From: Clostridia bacterium
GTDB lineage: Bacteria > Bacillota_A > Clostridia > Christensenellales > Aristaeellaceae
Length of the DNA: 5,754 nucleotides
Direction: 5' to 3'
NCBI GenBank assembly: GCA_017648805.1
Contig: JAGCIC010000118.1
Location: 1 to 5,754 of the forward strand
Made by a program: the position numbers and the translations under genes. Every line of letters starts with the position of its first letter. The first letter of the stretch is position 1. The notes under the pieces were generated by a model, which saw only the letters and a program-made list of their open reading frames with translations, searched no databases and was not told the origin of the DNA. This document shows positions 1 to 5,754 of the stretch, in pieces.

Positions 1-1106
1 TCCAGCGGCGTGCAGCGGCACTGCTTCGTGCGGCTCCCCAACGCACCGCAGGGACATGCGTTCATGCTGGCTATAAGCATGAATTCGCTGGGGTAGGTGC
101 TTTGCGCCGCCACACGGGTGACGGTCACGAAACCGTCTTCCATGGGCTGCCGCAGCGCTTCCAGCACGTCACGGCGGTACTCGGGCAGCTCGTCCAGGAA
201 CAGTACGCCGTTGTGCGCCTTGCTTATCTCGCCCGGCAGCGCGTGCATGCCGCCGCCCACTATGGACACGTGGGACGCGGTGTGGTGCGGCGCTCTGAAG
301 GGCCGTTCCACCAGCAGACCCTTTTCCGGCACGCTGCCCGCCACGGAGTGGATGCGGGTGGTGATGAGCGCCTCTTCAAAGGTCATGTCGGGGAGTATGG
401 AGGGCATGCACCTTGCCATGAGCGTCTTGCCGGAACCGGGAGGGCCCACCATCAGCACGTTGTGCCCGCCCGCCGCGGCGATCAGCAGCGCGCGCTTGGC
501 GCCGGACTGCCCCTTCACGTTTATGAAATCAGATGAGTAGACCCTTTCGCCCAGCAGCTGCCCGTAGGACACGGTCTTAAGCGGAGGTATGGGAGCCTTC
601 CCGGTCAGGTGGTCAACCACCTGCCTTAAGTTTTCGGCGGGGATTATTTCTATCCCTTCGACACACATCAGTTCGTTGGCGTTGGCGGCAGGTATTATAA
701 CTGTCTTTATTTTGTCTGCCCGGGCGGAAATGACCAGCGGCAGCGCCCCGCGGATGGGCCGCAGTTATCCGTTCAGAGCCAGTTCGCCCATTATGGCCAC
801 GTCTTTTATGCTTAAGGGGTTCACGAGCCTGCTGCACGCCAGTATGTCTATCGCTATGGGCAGGTCGAAAGCGGCGCTCTCTTTCTTGATGTCGGCCGGG
901 GCCAGGTTTATCACCAGCCGGTCTCCGGGAAATTCATAGCCGGTGTTTTTGACCGCGGATTTTATGCGCTCCTTGGCCTCCTTGACCGCCATGTCCGGTA
1001 GGCCGACCATTTCGAAGGCGGGTATGCCGAGGGATAGATTGCACTCCACGGTGATGCAGATGCCGTCGATGCCGCTTAAGGCGTAGCAGAGCGTACTGGA
1101 AAGCAT
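1..1106 (-). pseudogene. comM: ComM/YifB-family Mg-chelatase-like AAA ATPase, interrupted by an in-frame TAA; C-terminus beyond left edge
   Basis: The family includes Haemophilus ComM, a hexameric helicase that aids branch migration during natural transformation, and E. coli YifB. Translated from ATG 1106-1104, the frame begins MLSSTLCYALSGIDG and runs through an N-terminal ChlI-like domain (about residues 1-140, with GLPDMAVKEAKER and NLAPADIKKE). The Mg-chelatase AAA domain follows, with Walker A GPPGSGKT at residues 221-228, Walker B LFLDELPE with D305/E306, and the Cys motif C351-P-C353...C363-R-C365 seen in the family. Codon 114 is TAA, yet both sides match the family in the same frame (GELALNG, stop, LRPIRG), so this is a nonsense change, not a frameshift. 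The first ATG after the stop is codon 147 (668-666) and has no ribosome site. The start at 1106 is chosen because the family N-terminus begins there and the upstream in-frame ATG at 1175 lies within the predicted -35 box. About 368 of the usual ~500 codons are present. The family is certain; whether the stop is real or an assembly error is open. Confidence 0.9.
765..767 (-). other. Premature in-frame TAA stop at codon 114 of comM
   Basis: The codon lies between GELALNG and LRPIRG, where relatives normally carry a residue such as Arg or Lys (GELxLDG-R/K-x-RPVRG). One base change from AAA (Lys), or from CAA or GAA, would produce it. No other stop interrupts the frame from codon 1 to the left edge. 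TAA also ends etfB and etfA in this window, so a reassigned genetic code is unlikely. The stop falls inside the ChlI-like domain, so the two halves would not be natural separate domains. Confidence 0.9.
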
Positions 1107-1146
1107 ACAGTCCCAAACCTTTCGCTGTTTATTGTCAGGTGCCTTT

Positions 1147-1175
1147 ATTATACAAAGTCCGGGCAGTTTACGCAA
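1147..1175 (-). promoter_or_regulatory. Predicted sigma-70/SigA promoter of comM
   Basis: Read on the minus strand, TTGCGT (1175-1170) and a perfect TATAAT (1152-1147) are separated by 17 bases. The -35 box matches the consensus at three of six positions. Transcription would start near 1140, giving a leader of about 35 nt before the comM ATG at 1106. An AAAGG ribosome site sits about 11 nt before that ATG. This is prediction from sequence only. Confidence 0.6.
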
Positions 1176-1187
1176 TCCGTTTTTTTA

Positions 1188-1223
1188 TTTGGGCTCCGAC
1201 TTTGCGCCGGGGCGGGCCCCAAA
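1188..1223. repeat. Imperfect inverted repeat between the two divergent promoters (possible operator)
   Basis: TTTGGG (1188-1193) and CCCAAA (1218-1223) form 6-base inverted arms around a GC-rich centre that includes GGGGCGGGCCCC (1209-1220). The right arm ends two bases before the -35 box of the etfB promoter. A second inverted pair, CAAAGTC (1153-1159) and GACTTTG (1198-1204), links the comM promoter spacer with this region. The arms are short and could arise by chance. A regulator site is only a possibility. Confidence 0.25.
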
Positions 1224-1225
1224 GC

Positions 1226-1254
1226 TTGCCTCATGCCCGTGTTTCTGCTATAAT
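1226..1254 (+). promoter_or_regulatory. Predicted strong extended -10 promoter of the etfB-etfA-dehydrogenase operon
   Basis: TTGCCT (1226-1231) and TATAAT (1249-1254) are exactly 17 bases apart, and a TGC at 1246-1248 gives the extended -10 form TGnTATAAT. The -35 box matches the consensus at four of six positions. The predicted transcription start is near 1261, leaving a leader of about 50 nt before the etfB ATG. I see no riboswitch-like structure in that short leader. Confidence 0.75.
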
Positions 1255-1311
1255 TCAGATAGACCCGAAATGATGAGGCCAAACTAAACCGACACGCAGG
1301 ACGGACAGGAC

Positions 1312-2091
1312 ATGAACATTTTTGTATGCGTCAAGCAGGTGCCCGCCACCAACAAAGTCGAGGTGGATGAGAAGACAGGCGTGCTCAAGCGCTCCGGCGT
1401 ATCCAGCAAACTGAATCCATACGATTTGTACGCGCTGGAGACCGCGCTGAGGCTGAAAGAGCTTTGCGGCGCGAAGGTGACCGTGGGCACTATGGGACCG
1501 CCCCAGGCGGAGGCCGCCATACGCGAGACCTATATGATGGGCGCGGACGAAGGCTACCTGTTCTCGGACAGGCGGCTGGGCGGCGCGGACGTGCTGGCTA
1601 CCAGCTACACGCTGAGCCAGGCCATACGCGGGCTGGGAGACTTCGACCTGATACTGTGCGGACGTCAGACCACGGACGGCGACACGGCGCAGGTGGGTCC
1701 GGCGATAGCGGAGCACCTGGGCATACCTCATGCCGCCTGGGTGTCGCGTCTGGAACTTGCGGGGGACGGCATTGACGTCCAGCAAACTCTGCAGGACGTT
1801 ACCGAGACGGTGCACATACCATTCCCGTGTCTGATCACCGTGGAAAAGGATATATACGTGCCTCGCCTGCCCTCGCTTAAGACCGCGAGGCAGGTAAAGG
1901 ACAGGCCGGTAAAGGTGCTGGGTCTTGACGCGTTTCCCGACACGGACGAAAGCCATTACGGCTTGAGCGGCAGCGCCACACAGGTTGAAAGGATCTTCCC
2001 GCCGGAAAACGACGTGAGCCATGAGGTGTGGGCGGGCAAAGACAGCGCGGATAGGCTGCTGAAGCGGCTTAAAGACCGTAAGTTCATATAA
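1312..2091 (+). CDS. etfB: Electron transfer flavoprotein, beta subunit (LctB-like, bifurcating-type)
   Basis: This is the beta subunit of a cytoplasmic EtfAB flavoprotein that exchanges electrons between a partner dehydrogenase and NAD(H) or ferredoxin. At 259 aa it is full length. The start MNIFVCVKQVP is the standard EtfB N-terminus, NPYDLYALE lies at residues 35-43, and the nucleotide-binding segment GRQTTDGDTAQVGP spans residues 117-130. Its DGDTAQVGP form resembles the group that binds a second FAD (bifurcating Etfs) rather than the AMP-binding group; this assignment rests on family knowledge. The family signature region follows at about residues 174-189 (LITVEKDIYVPRLPSL), and the C-terminal GSATQVERIF is also typical. 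It is the first gene of an operon, with weak AGGA-type ribosome sites before the ATG (AGGAC at 1298-1302 has about the right spacing). The etfA start follows 14 nt after the TAA. Eight of its twelve isoleucines use ATA. The family assignment is near certain. Confidence 0.96.
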   Translation: MNIFVCVKQVPATNKVEVDEKTGVLKRSGVSSKLNPYDLYALETALRLKELCGAKVTVGTMGPPQAEAAIRETYMMGADEGYLFSDRRLGGADVLATSYTLSQAIRGLGDFDLILCGRQTTDGDTAQVGPAIAEHLGIPHAAWVSRLELAGDGIDVQQTLQDVTETVHIPFPCLITVEKDIYVPRLPSLKTARQVKDRPVKVLGLDAFPDTDESHYGLSGSATQVERIFPPENDVSHEVWAGKDSADRLLKRLKDRKFI

Positions 2092-2098
2092 AGGGAGG
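2091..2098 (+). promoter_or_regulatory. Ribosome binding site of etfA
   Basis: AAGGGAGG ends 7 bases before the ATG at 2106 and overlaps the last base of the etfB stop codon. It fixes the etfA start so that the ferredoxin domain is part of the protein. Confidence 0.85.
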
Positions 2099-2105
2099 CG
2101 CGGAC

Positions 2106-3302
2106 ATGGCAAAGGTTGCCGTTCTGGAACGCAAATGTGACGGCTGCGGGCGTTGCCTGGGCAGCTGTCCCTTCGGAGCGCTGGAGCTGGAAAACGGTGT
2201 CGCACGCATGAACAGCGCCTGCAAAAGCTGCGGCAGCTGCGTAAAAGCGTGTCCACAAAATGCGATCATAAAACTGGAGACCAGGACAGTCTCGGTGGAC
2301 AAAAGCAAATGGCGGGACATACTGGTGTTCTGCGAGGTGAGCGCCGGCAGGCTCCACCCGGTGTCGCCGGAACTGATCGGCAAGGCGCTGGAACTCGCCG
2401 CGCCGCTGAATTACAGCGTGAACGCGGTGATAGTCGGCAGCGGGATAAAAGAACTTGCGAATGAGCTGCGGCATTACGGCGTGAACAAGGTCTACGCTTA
2501 CGACGCGCCTGACCTGGGCTATTTCAGAGCCGACGCCTATGCTGCCTGCGTTGAAGACATTATAAAACATACCAGGCCGTCGGTGGTGCTGGTGGGCTCC
2601 ACGCTGATAGGGCGCTCCCTGGCGCCCAGGCTGGCTACCCGCTTCCATACCGGACTTACGGCGGACTGTACGAAACTGGAGCTCAGGGAAAACAGCGACC
2701 TGGTGCAGATACGCCCCGCTTTCGGCGGCAATATCATGGCGCAGATAATCACGGCAAACACCCGTCCCCAGTTCGCCACGGTGCGCTACAAAGTAATGGA
2801 CGCTCCAAAACGGCTGAGCGAAGCCGCGGGCGAGATAATCTCAAGGAAAACACCTGAAGGCGTGCGCGATTCGAGGATAACGCTCATCAGCTCTCAGGCA
2901 GTGCCGCCCAAAAAGAGCATTTCCGACGCCGAGGTGCTGGTTGTGGGCGGCAGAGGTCTTAACAAGAGCGCGGATCTGGAGATGGTGAAGGAGCTGGCCC
3001 GCCTGCTGGGAGGGGACTGGGCAGTCTCCCGCCCGCTGGTGGAGAAGGGCTGGGCAGGTAACGAAAGGCAGATCGGGCTGTCCGGCAGGACGGTGCGTCC
3101 CAAACTCATAATCACCTGCGGCGTGAGCGGCGCCATCCAGTTTGCCTCCTGCATGAACAGCACCGAATACATAGTAGCCATAAACACCGACCCGCAGGCG
3201 CCCATATTCAAGGTCGCCCACACCGCGATAGTGGGGGACATATATGAGATACTGCCCCAAATGATCAATAATCTCAAGGAGGGCGCACATGAACGGCTAT
3301 AA
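2106..3302 (+). CDS. etfA: Electron transfer flavoprotein, alpha subunit, with N-terminal two-cluster ferredoxin domain (LctC-like)
   Basis: The 398-aa protein begins with a ferredoxin domain. Cys 11, 14, 17, 21 and Cys 39, 42, 45, 49 form two CxxCxxCxxxCP motifs, enough for two [4Fe-4S] clusters. The EtfA N-terminal domain follows (about residues 63-260, with GRSLAPRLATRFHTGLTADC and RPAFGGNIMAQ). The C-terminal FAD domain has VVGGRGLNKS (279-288), ERQIGLSGRTV (320-330) and the alpha-subunit signature ITCGVSGAIQ (336-345), then AINTDPQAPIF. Ordinary EtfA is about 310-330 aa, and the extra length is the ferredoxin domain. In the Acetobacterium LctBCD complex a ferredoxin-bearing EtfA lets reduced ferredoxin drive lactate-dependent NAD+ reduction; the same role is inferred here. 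The gene overlaps the next by 14 nt, suggesting translational coupling. Ferredoxin-fused EtfAs also occur with other dehydrogenases, so the substrate is decided by the neighbour, not by this gene. Confidence 0.95.
   Translation: MAKVAVLERKCDGCGRCLGSCPFGALELENGVARMNSACKSCGSCVKACPQNAIIKLETRTVSVDKSKWRDILVFCEVSAGRLHPVSPELIGKALELAAPLNYSVNAVIVGSGIKELANELRHYGVNKVYAYDAPDLGYFRADAYAACVEDIIKHTRPSVVLVGSTLIGRSLAPRLATRFHTGLTADCTKLELRENSDLVQIRPAFGGNIMAQIITANTRPQFATVRYKVMDAPKRLSEAAGEIISRKTPEGVRDSRITLISSQAVPPKKSISDAEVLVVGGRGLNKSADLEMVKELARLLGGDWAVSRPLVEKGWAGNERQIGLSGRTVRPKLIITCGVSGAIQFASCMNSTEYIVAINTDPQAPIFKVAHTAIVGDIYEILPQMINNLKEGAHERL
3276..3283 (+). promoter_or_regulatory. Ribosome binding site of the glcD/lctD-like gene, inside etfA
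   Basis: AAGGAGGG lies within the last codons of etfA and ends 5 bases before the ATG at 3289. This near-perfect Shine-Dalgarno supports the start that overlaps etfA by 14 nt. Confidence 0.85.
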
Positions 3303-4686
3303 CACCGTGACGTGGGAGGACATAGAATATTTTCTGAGTTTCATGCCGGGCCGCGTGTTCACCGCCGAGGATGCGCTGGCCGATTATACCCACGACGAAA
3401 TGACCGAGTACGGCCGCTTTACGCCTGAGGCGGTGCTGCAGGCAGAAAACGCCGAAGAAGTGTGCCGCGTGCTCAAATACTGCAACGAAAGACATATACC
3501 CGTCACTCCCAGAGGCTCGGGCACGGGACTGTGCGGCGGCTGTGTGGCGATATACGGCGGCGTGGTGCTGTCCACGGAGAGAATGAAAAAAGTGCTGGAA
3601 GTGGACGAAAAAAACATGACTGCCACTGTGGAACCCGGGGTACTGCTGATGGAGTTCCCCAAGTCCCTGGAGGGCACGGGGCTGTTCTATCCGCCGGATC
3701 CCGGCGAAAAAACGGCAACCATGGGCGGCAATGCCATGACCAACGCGGGCGGCATGCGGGCGGTGCGCTACGGCGTGACCCGGGACTACATACTGGGCAT
3801 GGACGTGGCGCTGGCGGACGGCACGCTGCTGCGCCTGGGCGGAAAGACGGTAAAGACCTCGTCCGGCTACAGCCTGATCGATCTGATGATAGGCAGCGAG
3901 GGCACTCTCGGCTTTCTTACGCGCCTCACCGTCAAACTCATACCGGAGCCCAAGGTCAACCTGTCGCTGCTGATACCGTTTGATGATTTGGACAAGTGCA
4001 TAAAGGCGGTGCCGGAGATACTTTCCTGCGGCTGCGAGCCCACGGCGGTGGAGTTTATGGAGAGGGAAGTCATTTCCTGCGCCGAGGAATACCTGGGCAA
4101 GCAGTTTCCGGATACCGGCGCCGACGCGTACCTGCTGGTGCGGCTGGACGGAATAAGCGAAAAAGCGCTGGAACAGTCCGTGGACAGGCTGACCGACACC
4201 GCGCTCGAACTGGGTGCGCGGGACGTGTTGCTGGCGGACACTGACGAAAGAAAGGAGAGCATCTGGAGCGCGAGAGGCGCGTTCCTGGAGGCGATAAAAG
4301 GCAGCACATCCACCATGGATGAGTGCGACGTAGTGGTGCCGAGGAACTCTATAGCCGAGTTCGTGACGCGGCTCACGGCGATATCCGAAAAGTCGAACCT
4401 GCGCATCCGTTCTTTCGGTCACGCGGGAGACGGCAACCTGCACATATATGTGTGCCGTGATGACGTGGCGGAAGACGTGTGGAAACAGCGTTTAGGCGCC
4501 GTAATGGAACAGCTGTACGCTGTCGCCGGGGAGCTGAACGGGCAGGTGAGCGGAGAGCACGGTATAGGCCATGCCAAAAAGGCCTTTCTCAGGGAGAGCC
4601 TGGGCGACAGGCAGCTGGAGCTTATGCGTGGCATAAAGGCGGTATTCGACCCCAACGGGATACTGAATCCCGGCAAGGTCGTTTAG
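3289..4686 (+). CDS. lctD: FAD-binding 2-hydroxyacid dehydrogenase, GlcD/LctD family (probably Etf-linked lactate dehydrogenase)
   Basis: This 465-aa flavoenzyme probably oxidises a 2-hydroxyacid such as lactate to the 2-oxoacid and hands electrons to the EtfAB encoded just upstream. The N-terminal FAD domain (FAD_binding_4, about residues 40-220) shows PVTPRGSGTGLCGG (71-84), GGNAMTNAGG (146-155) and SSGYSLIDLMIGSEGTLG (191-208). The C-terminal FAD-oxidase domain contains GHAGDGNLH (377-385) and EHGIGH (423-428), histidine motifs that in relatives help bind a metal and the substrate near the flavin. The length is normal and there is no signal peptide or membrane segment, so a soluble cytoplasmic enzyme is expected. 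The etfB-etfA-dehydrogenase order matches the lctBCD genes of Acetobacterium. Glycolate, 2-hydroxyglutarate or another 2-hydroxyacid cannot be excluded from sequence, and no permease or racemase gene is adjacent. Unusually, the FAD loop carries two cysteines, C82 and C85, where many relatives have SGGA. The family is certain, the substrate moderate. Confidence 0.9.
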   Translation: MNGYNTVTWEDIEYFLSFMPGRVFTAEDALADYTHDEMTEYGRFTPEAVLQAENAEEVCRVLKYCNERHIPVTPRGSGTGLCGGCVAIYGGVVLSTERMKKVLEVDEKNMTATVEPGVLLMEFPKSLEGTGLFYPPDPGEKTATMGGNAMTNAGGMRAVRYGVTRDYILGMDVALADGTLLRLGGKTVKTSSGYSLIDLMIGSEGTLGFLTRLTVKLIPEPKVNLSLLIPFDDLDKCIKAVPEILSCGCEPTAVEFMEREVISCAEEYLGKQFPDTGADAYLLVRLDGISEKALEQSVDRLTDTALELGARDVLLADTDERKESIWSARGAFLEAIKGSTSTMDECDVVVPRNSIAEFVTRLTAISEKSNLRIRSFGHAGDGNLHIYVCRDDVAEDVWKQRLGAVMEQLYAVAGELNGQVSGEHGIGHAKKAFLRESLGDRQLELMRGIKAVFDPNGILNPGKVV

Positions 4687-4720
4687 ATGGCGAAATACCC
4701 CGCCGCGTCAACATAAGAAC

Positions 4721-4726
4721 GGGGGA
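4721..4726 (+). promoter_or_regulatory. Probable ribosome binding site of the gene starting at 4733
   Basis: GGGGGA ends 6 bases before the ATG at 4733. It is the only purine-rich stretch in the 46-nt gap after the dehydrogenase gene, and it supports a start at which the protein opens directly with its first predicted barrel strand (MLGIWMW). Confidence 0.55.
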
Positions 4727-4732
4727 TTGCGA

Positions 4733-5754
4733 ATGCTGGGAATATGGATGTGGGCAGACAGCGTGGCCGCGCGCGGCGCGGACAGAGTGTTTGACGACTG
4801 CGGGATGATCGGCGTAACGGACGTGTTTTTCCTGACAAAGGGTTTAAGCGGACGGTGCGCGTTCAAAACCCGGCTCGCTCCTTCTATGGCAGAGGGCAGG
4901 GATCTGCTTTCCGAAGCCGTCAAGGCCGCGCACGAACGGGGCATGCGCCTGCACGCCTGGTTCACCTCCGCCCAGGACAAACACTGGTGCGCGGAGCACC
5001 CGGAAAAGGGGCTGTACCACCTGACCAAAGGCCGCTCGGACAGCGTCGTCAGCATCACCGAGCCGGAGTACGCGCGCTTTACGCACGATGTCGTTGCTGA
5101 CATGCTGGAACGTTATGACGTGGACGGCGTGCATCTTGATTATCTGCGCTACAACCACCTGCTGTACGGCTGGAGCGACAGCGATATGGCCGGATACAGG
5201 CAGCAGGGAGCGGACGCGGGCCGCATAAGGGAACTGGTGAATAAAACGTTCTACGGCGGGGAAGCCGACAAACAGGCCGTGTTTGAGGCGTACCGCCTGG
5301 GCGATAAGGATGCCTGCGCGCTGGCTGATACGCGGATAAAGAACGTGTGCCGTTTAGCGGACGCGGTGCTGGAAGGCGTGCGCCCGGCGCGCCCCGGCAT
5401 AACGCTGAGCGCCGCGCTCATGCCGGAAGGCGCATACGATACCGTATTCGCCCACCTGCATTACGGACAGAGCTACGCCGAACTGGGCGGCCGTTTCGAC
5501 ATGATACTGCCCATGGCGTACAGCTTTGCCTACGGCATGGACAGCGCCTGGGTCATGAAGGTCACACGGGGCGCGGCCGGATTCGGCGCAAAGGTATTGA
5601 CGGGGCTGCACGCCTATGACGGTGCGACCGGGCTGACGCTTAAGCGTGACGCGGACGCGGCGCTGGGCGTAAAGGGAGCAGCCGGCGTATGCCTGTTCAG
5701 ATACGGCGCTTTCGTGCCTGCGGCGGTGCGGGCGGACAGCCTGACCGTCGTAAA
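4733..5754 (+). CDS. Putative TIM-barrel glycoside-hydrolase-like protein (GHL10/DUF187-like), partial at right edge
   Basis: The frame is open for 340 codons from ATG 4733 and leaves the window without a stop. The best family clues are the HAWF motif (residues 74-77) and DGVHLDYLRY (131-140), followed by FDMILPMAYS (255-264). In GHL10-type (DUF187, 'family 10 glycosylhydrolase-like') and related barrels, a strand ending in DG-(I/V)-H-(L/F)-D-Y-x-R-Y carries a presumed active-site aspartate, here D136, and a later PMAY/PMIY strand lines the pocket. Most characterised relatives are exported, but this protein starts directly with the first strand (MLGIWMWADS) and has no signal peptide, so it is probably cytoplasmic. 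Its substrate is unknown. It follows the dehydrogenase by 46 nt on the same strand with no visible terminator, so it may be co-transcribed, although no metabolic link is evident. DUF4015-type or other putative glycosidase barrels are alternatives. The fold assignment is moderately sure; enzymatic activity is not shown. Confidence 0.7.
   Translation, partial: MLGIWMWADSVAARGADRVFDDCGMIGVTDVFFLTKGLSGRCAFKTRLAPSMAEGRDLLSEAVKAAHERGMRLHAWFTSAQDKHWCAEHPEKGLYHLTKGRSDSVVSITEPEYARFTHDVVADMLERYDVDGVHLDYLRYNHLLYGWSDSDMAGYRQQGADAGRIRELVNKTFYGGEADKQAVFEAYRLGDKDACALADTRIKNVCRLADAVLEGVRPARPGITLSAALMPEGAYDTVFAHLHYGQSYAELGGRFDMILPMAYSFAYGMDSAWVMKVTRGAAGFGAKVLTGLHAYDGATGLTLKRDADAALGVKGAAGVCLFRYGAFVPAAVRADSLTVV

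Noticed and set aside
97..540. Two overlapping plus-strand open frames of about 145 codons near the left end
   Set aside because: Both are shadows of comM, whose minus-strand translation carries Walker A and Walker B motifs across the same bases.
765..767. Reassigned genetic code, with TAA read as an amino acid
   Set aside because: TAA is the natural end of both etfB (2089-2091) and etfA (3300-3302) at the expected protein lengths.
1104..1175. Upstream ATG at 1175 as an alternative comM start, adding 23 residues
   Set aside because: The added residues are not part of the family N-terminus, and this ATG lies in the predicted -35 box, upstream of the likely transcription start.
1270..1287. 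Five-codon leader frame (MMRPN) upstream of etfB
   Set aside because: It has no ribosome site, is too short to support, and has no regulatory codon run.
1255..2256. A 333-codon open frame on the minus strand opposite etfB
   Set aside because: It is antisense to a clear EtfB, its translation matches no family I know, and such shadow frames are common in GC-rich genes. It would also begin inside etfA.
3274..4443. A 389-codon open frame on the minus strand opposite the dehydrogenase gene
   Set aside because: The sense strand encodes a textbook GlcD-family protein with all its motifs. The antisense translation is low-complexity, rich in His, Arg and Ala, with no recognisable domain.
4687..4716. 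Nine-codon frame starting immediately after the dehydrogenase stop
   Set aside because: It has no ribosome site of its own and no feature that would mark a real peptide.
4687..4732. Possible terminator between the dehydrogenase and the next gene
   Set aside because: I found no stable hairpin followed by a T-run in these 46 bases.

Overview
The window looks like a GC-rich (roughly 55-60 % by eye) anaerobic bacterium, most likely a Clostridia-type Bacillota. The evidence is the gene set: an electron-transfer flavoprotein whose alpha subunit carries an N-terminal ferredoxin domain, directly followed by a GlcD-type FAD 2-hydroxyacid dehydrogenase. This is the arrangement of the lactate dehydrogenase/Etf (LctBCD) complex of Acetobacterium. 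Taxonomy below that level cannot be read from this sequence. A distinctive trait is heavy use of the isoleucine codon ATA despite the GC content.

Layout: positions 1-1106 (minus strand) hold the first ~368 codons of a ComM/YifB-type Mg-chelatase-like AAA ATPase. The reading frame is conserved throughout but is broken by a single in-frame TAA at 765-767. The gene runs off the left edge. Positions 1107-1311 are a divergent intergenic region with two credible sigma-70 type promoters facing opposite ways, one for comM and one, with a perfect extended -10, for the operon to its right. Positions 1312-4686 hold a tight three-gene operon: etfB, a ferredoxin-fused etfA, and a GlcD/LctD-type dehydrogenase, with a 14-nt gap and then a 14-nt overlap. 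After a 46-nt gap without an obvious terminator, an open frame from 4733 runs off the right edge. It encodes a putative cytoplasmic TIM-barrel protein of the glycoside-hydrolase-like (GHL10/DUF187-like) type.

How the genes work together (inference from family knowledge): the dehydrogenase oxidises a 2-hydroxyacid, probably lactate, and passes electrons to Etf. The EtfB/EtfA pair has bifurcating-type sequence signatures and could couple this uphill NAD+ reduction to oxidation of reduced ferredoxin, with the two-cluster ferredoxin domain on EtfA as the entry point. No lactate permease or racemase is visible next to the operon. The sugar-hydrolase-like gene downstream has no obvious link to it.

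I saw no tRNA, rRNA, CRISPR array, insertion sequence or clear terminator. I do not see a wholly new system. The points most worth a second look are the broken comM frame, the eight-cysteine ferredoxin fusion, the unusual CxxC in the dehydrogenase FAD loop, and the odd downstream gene.
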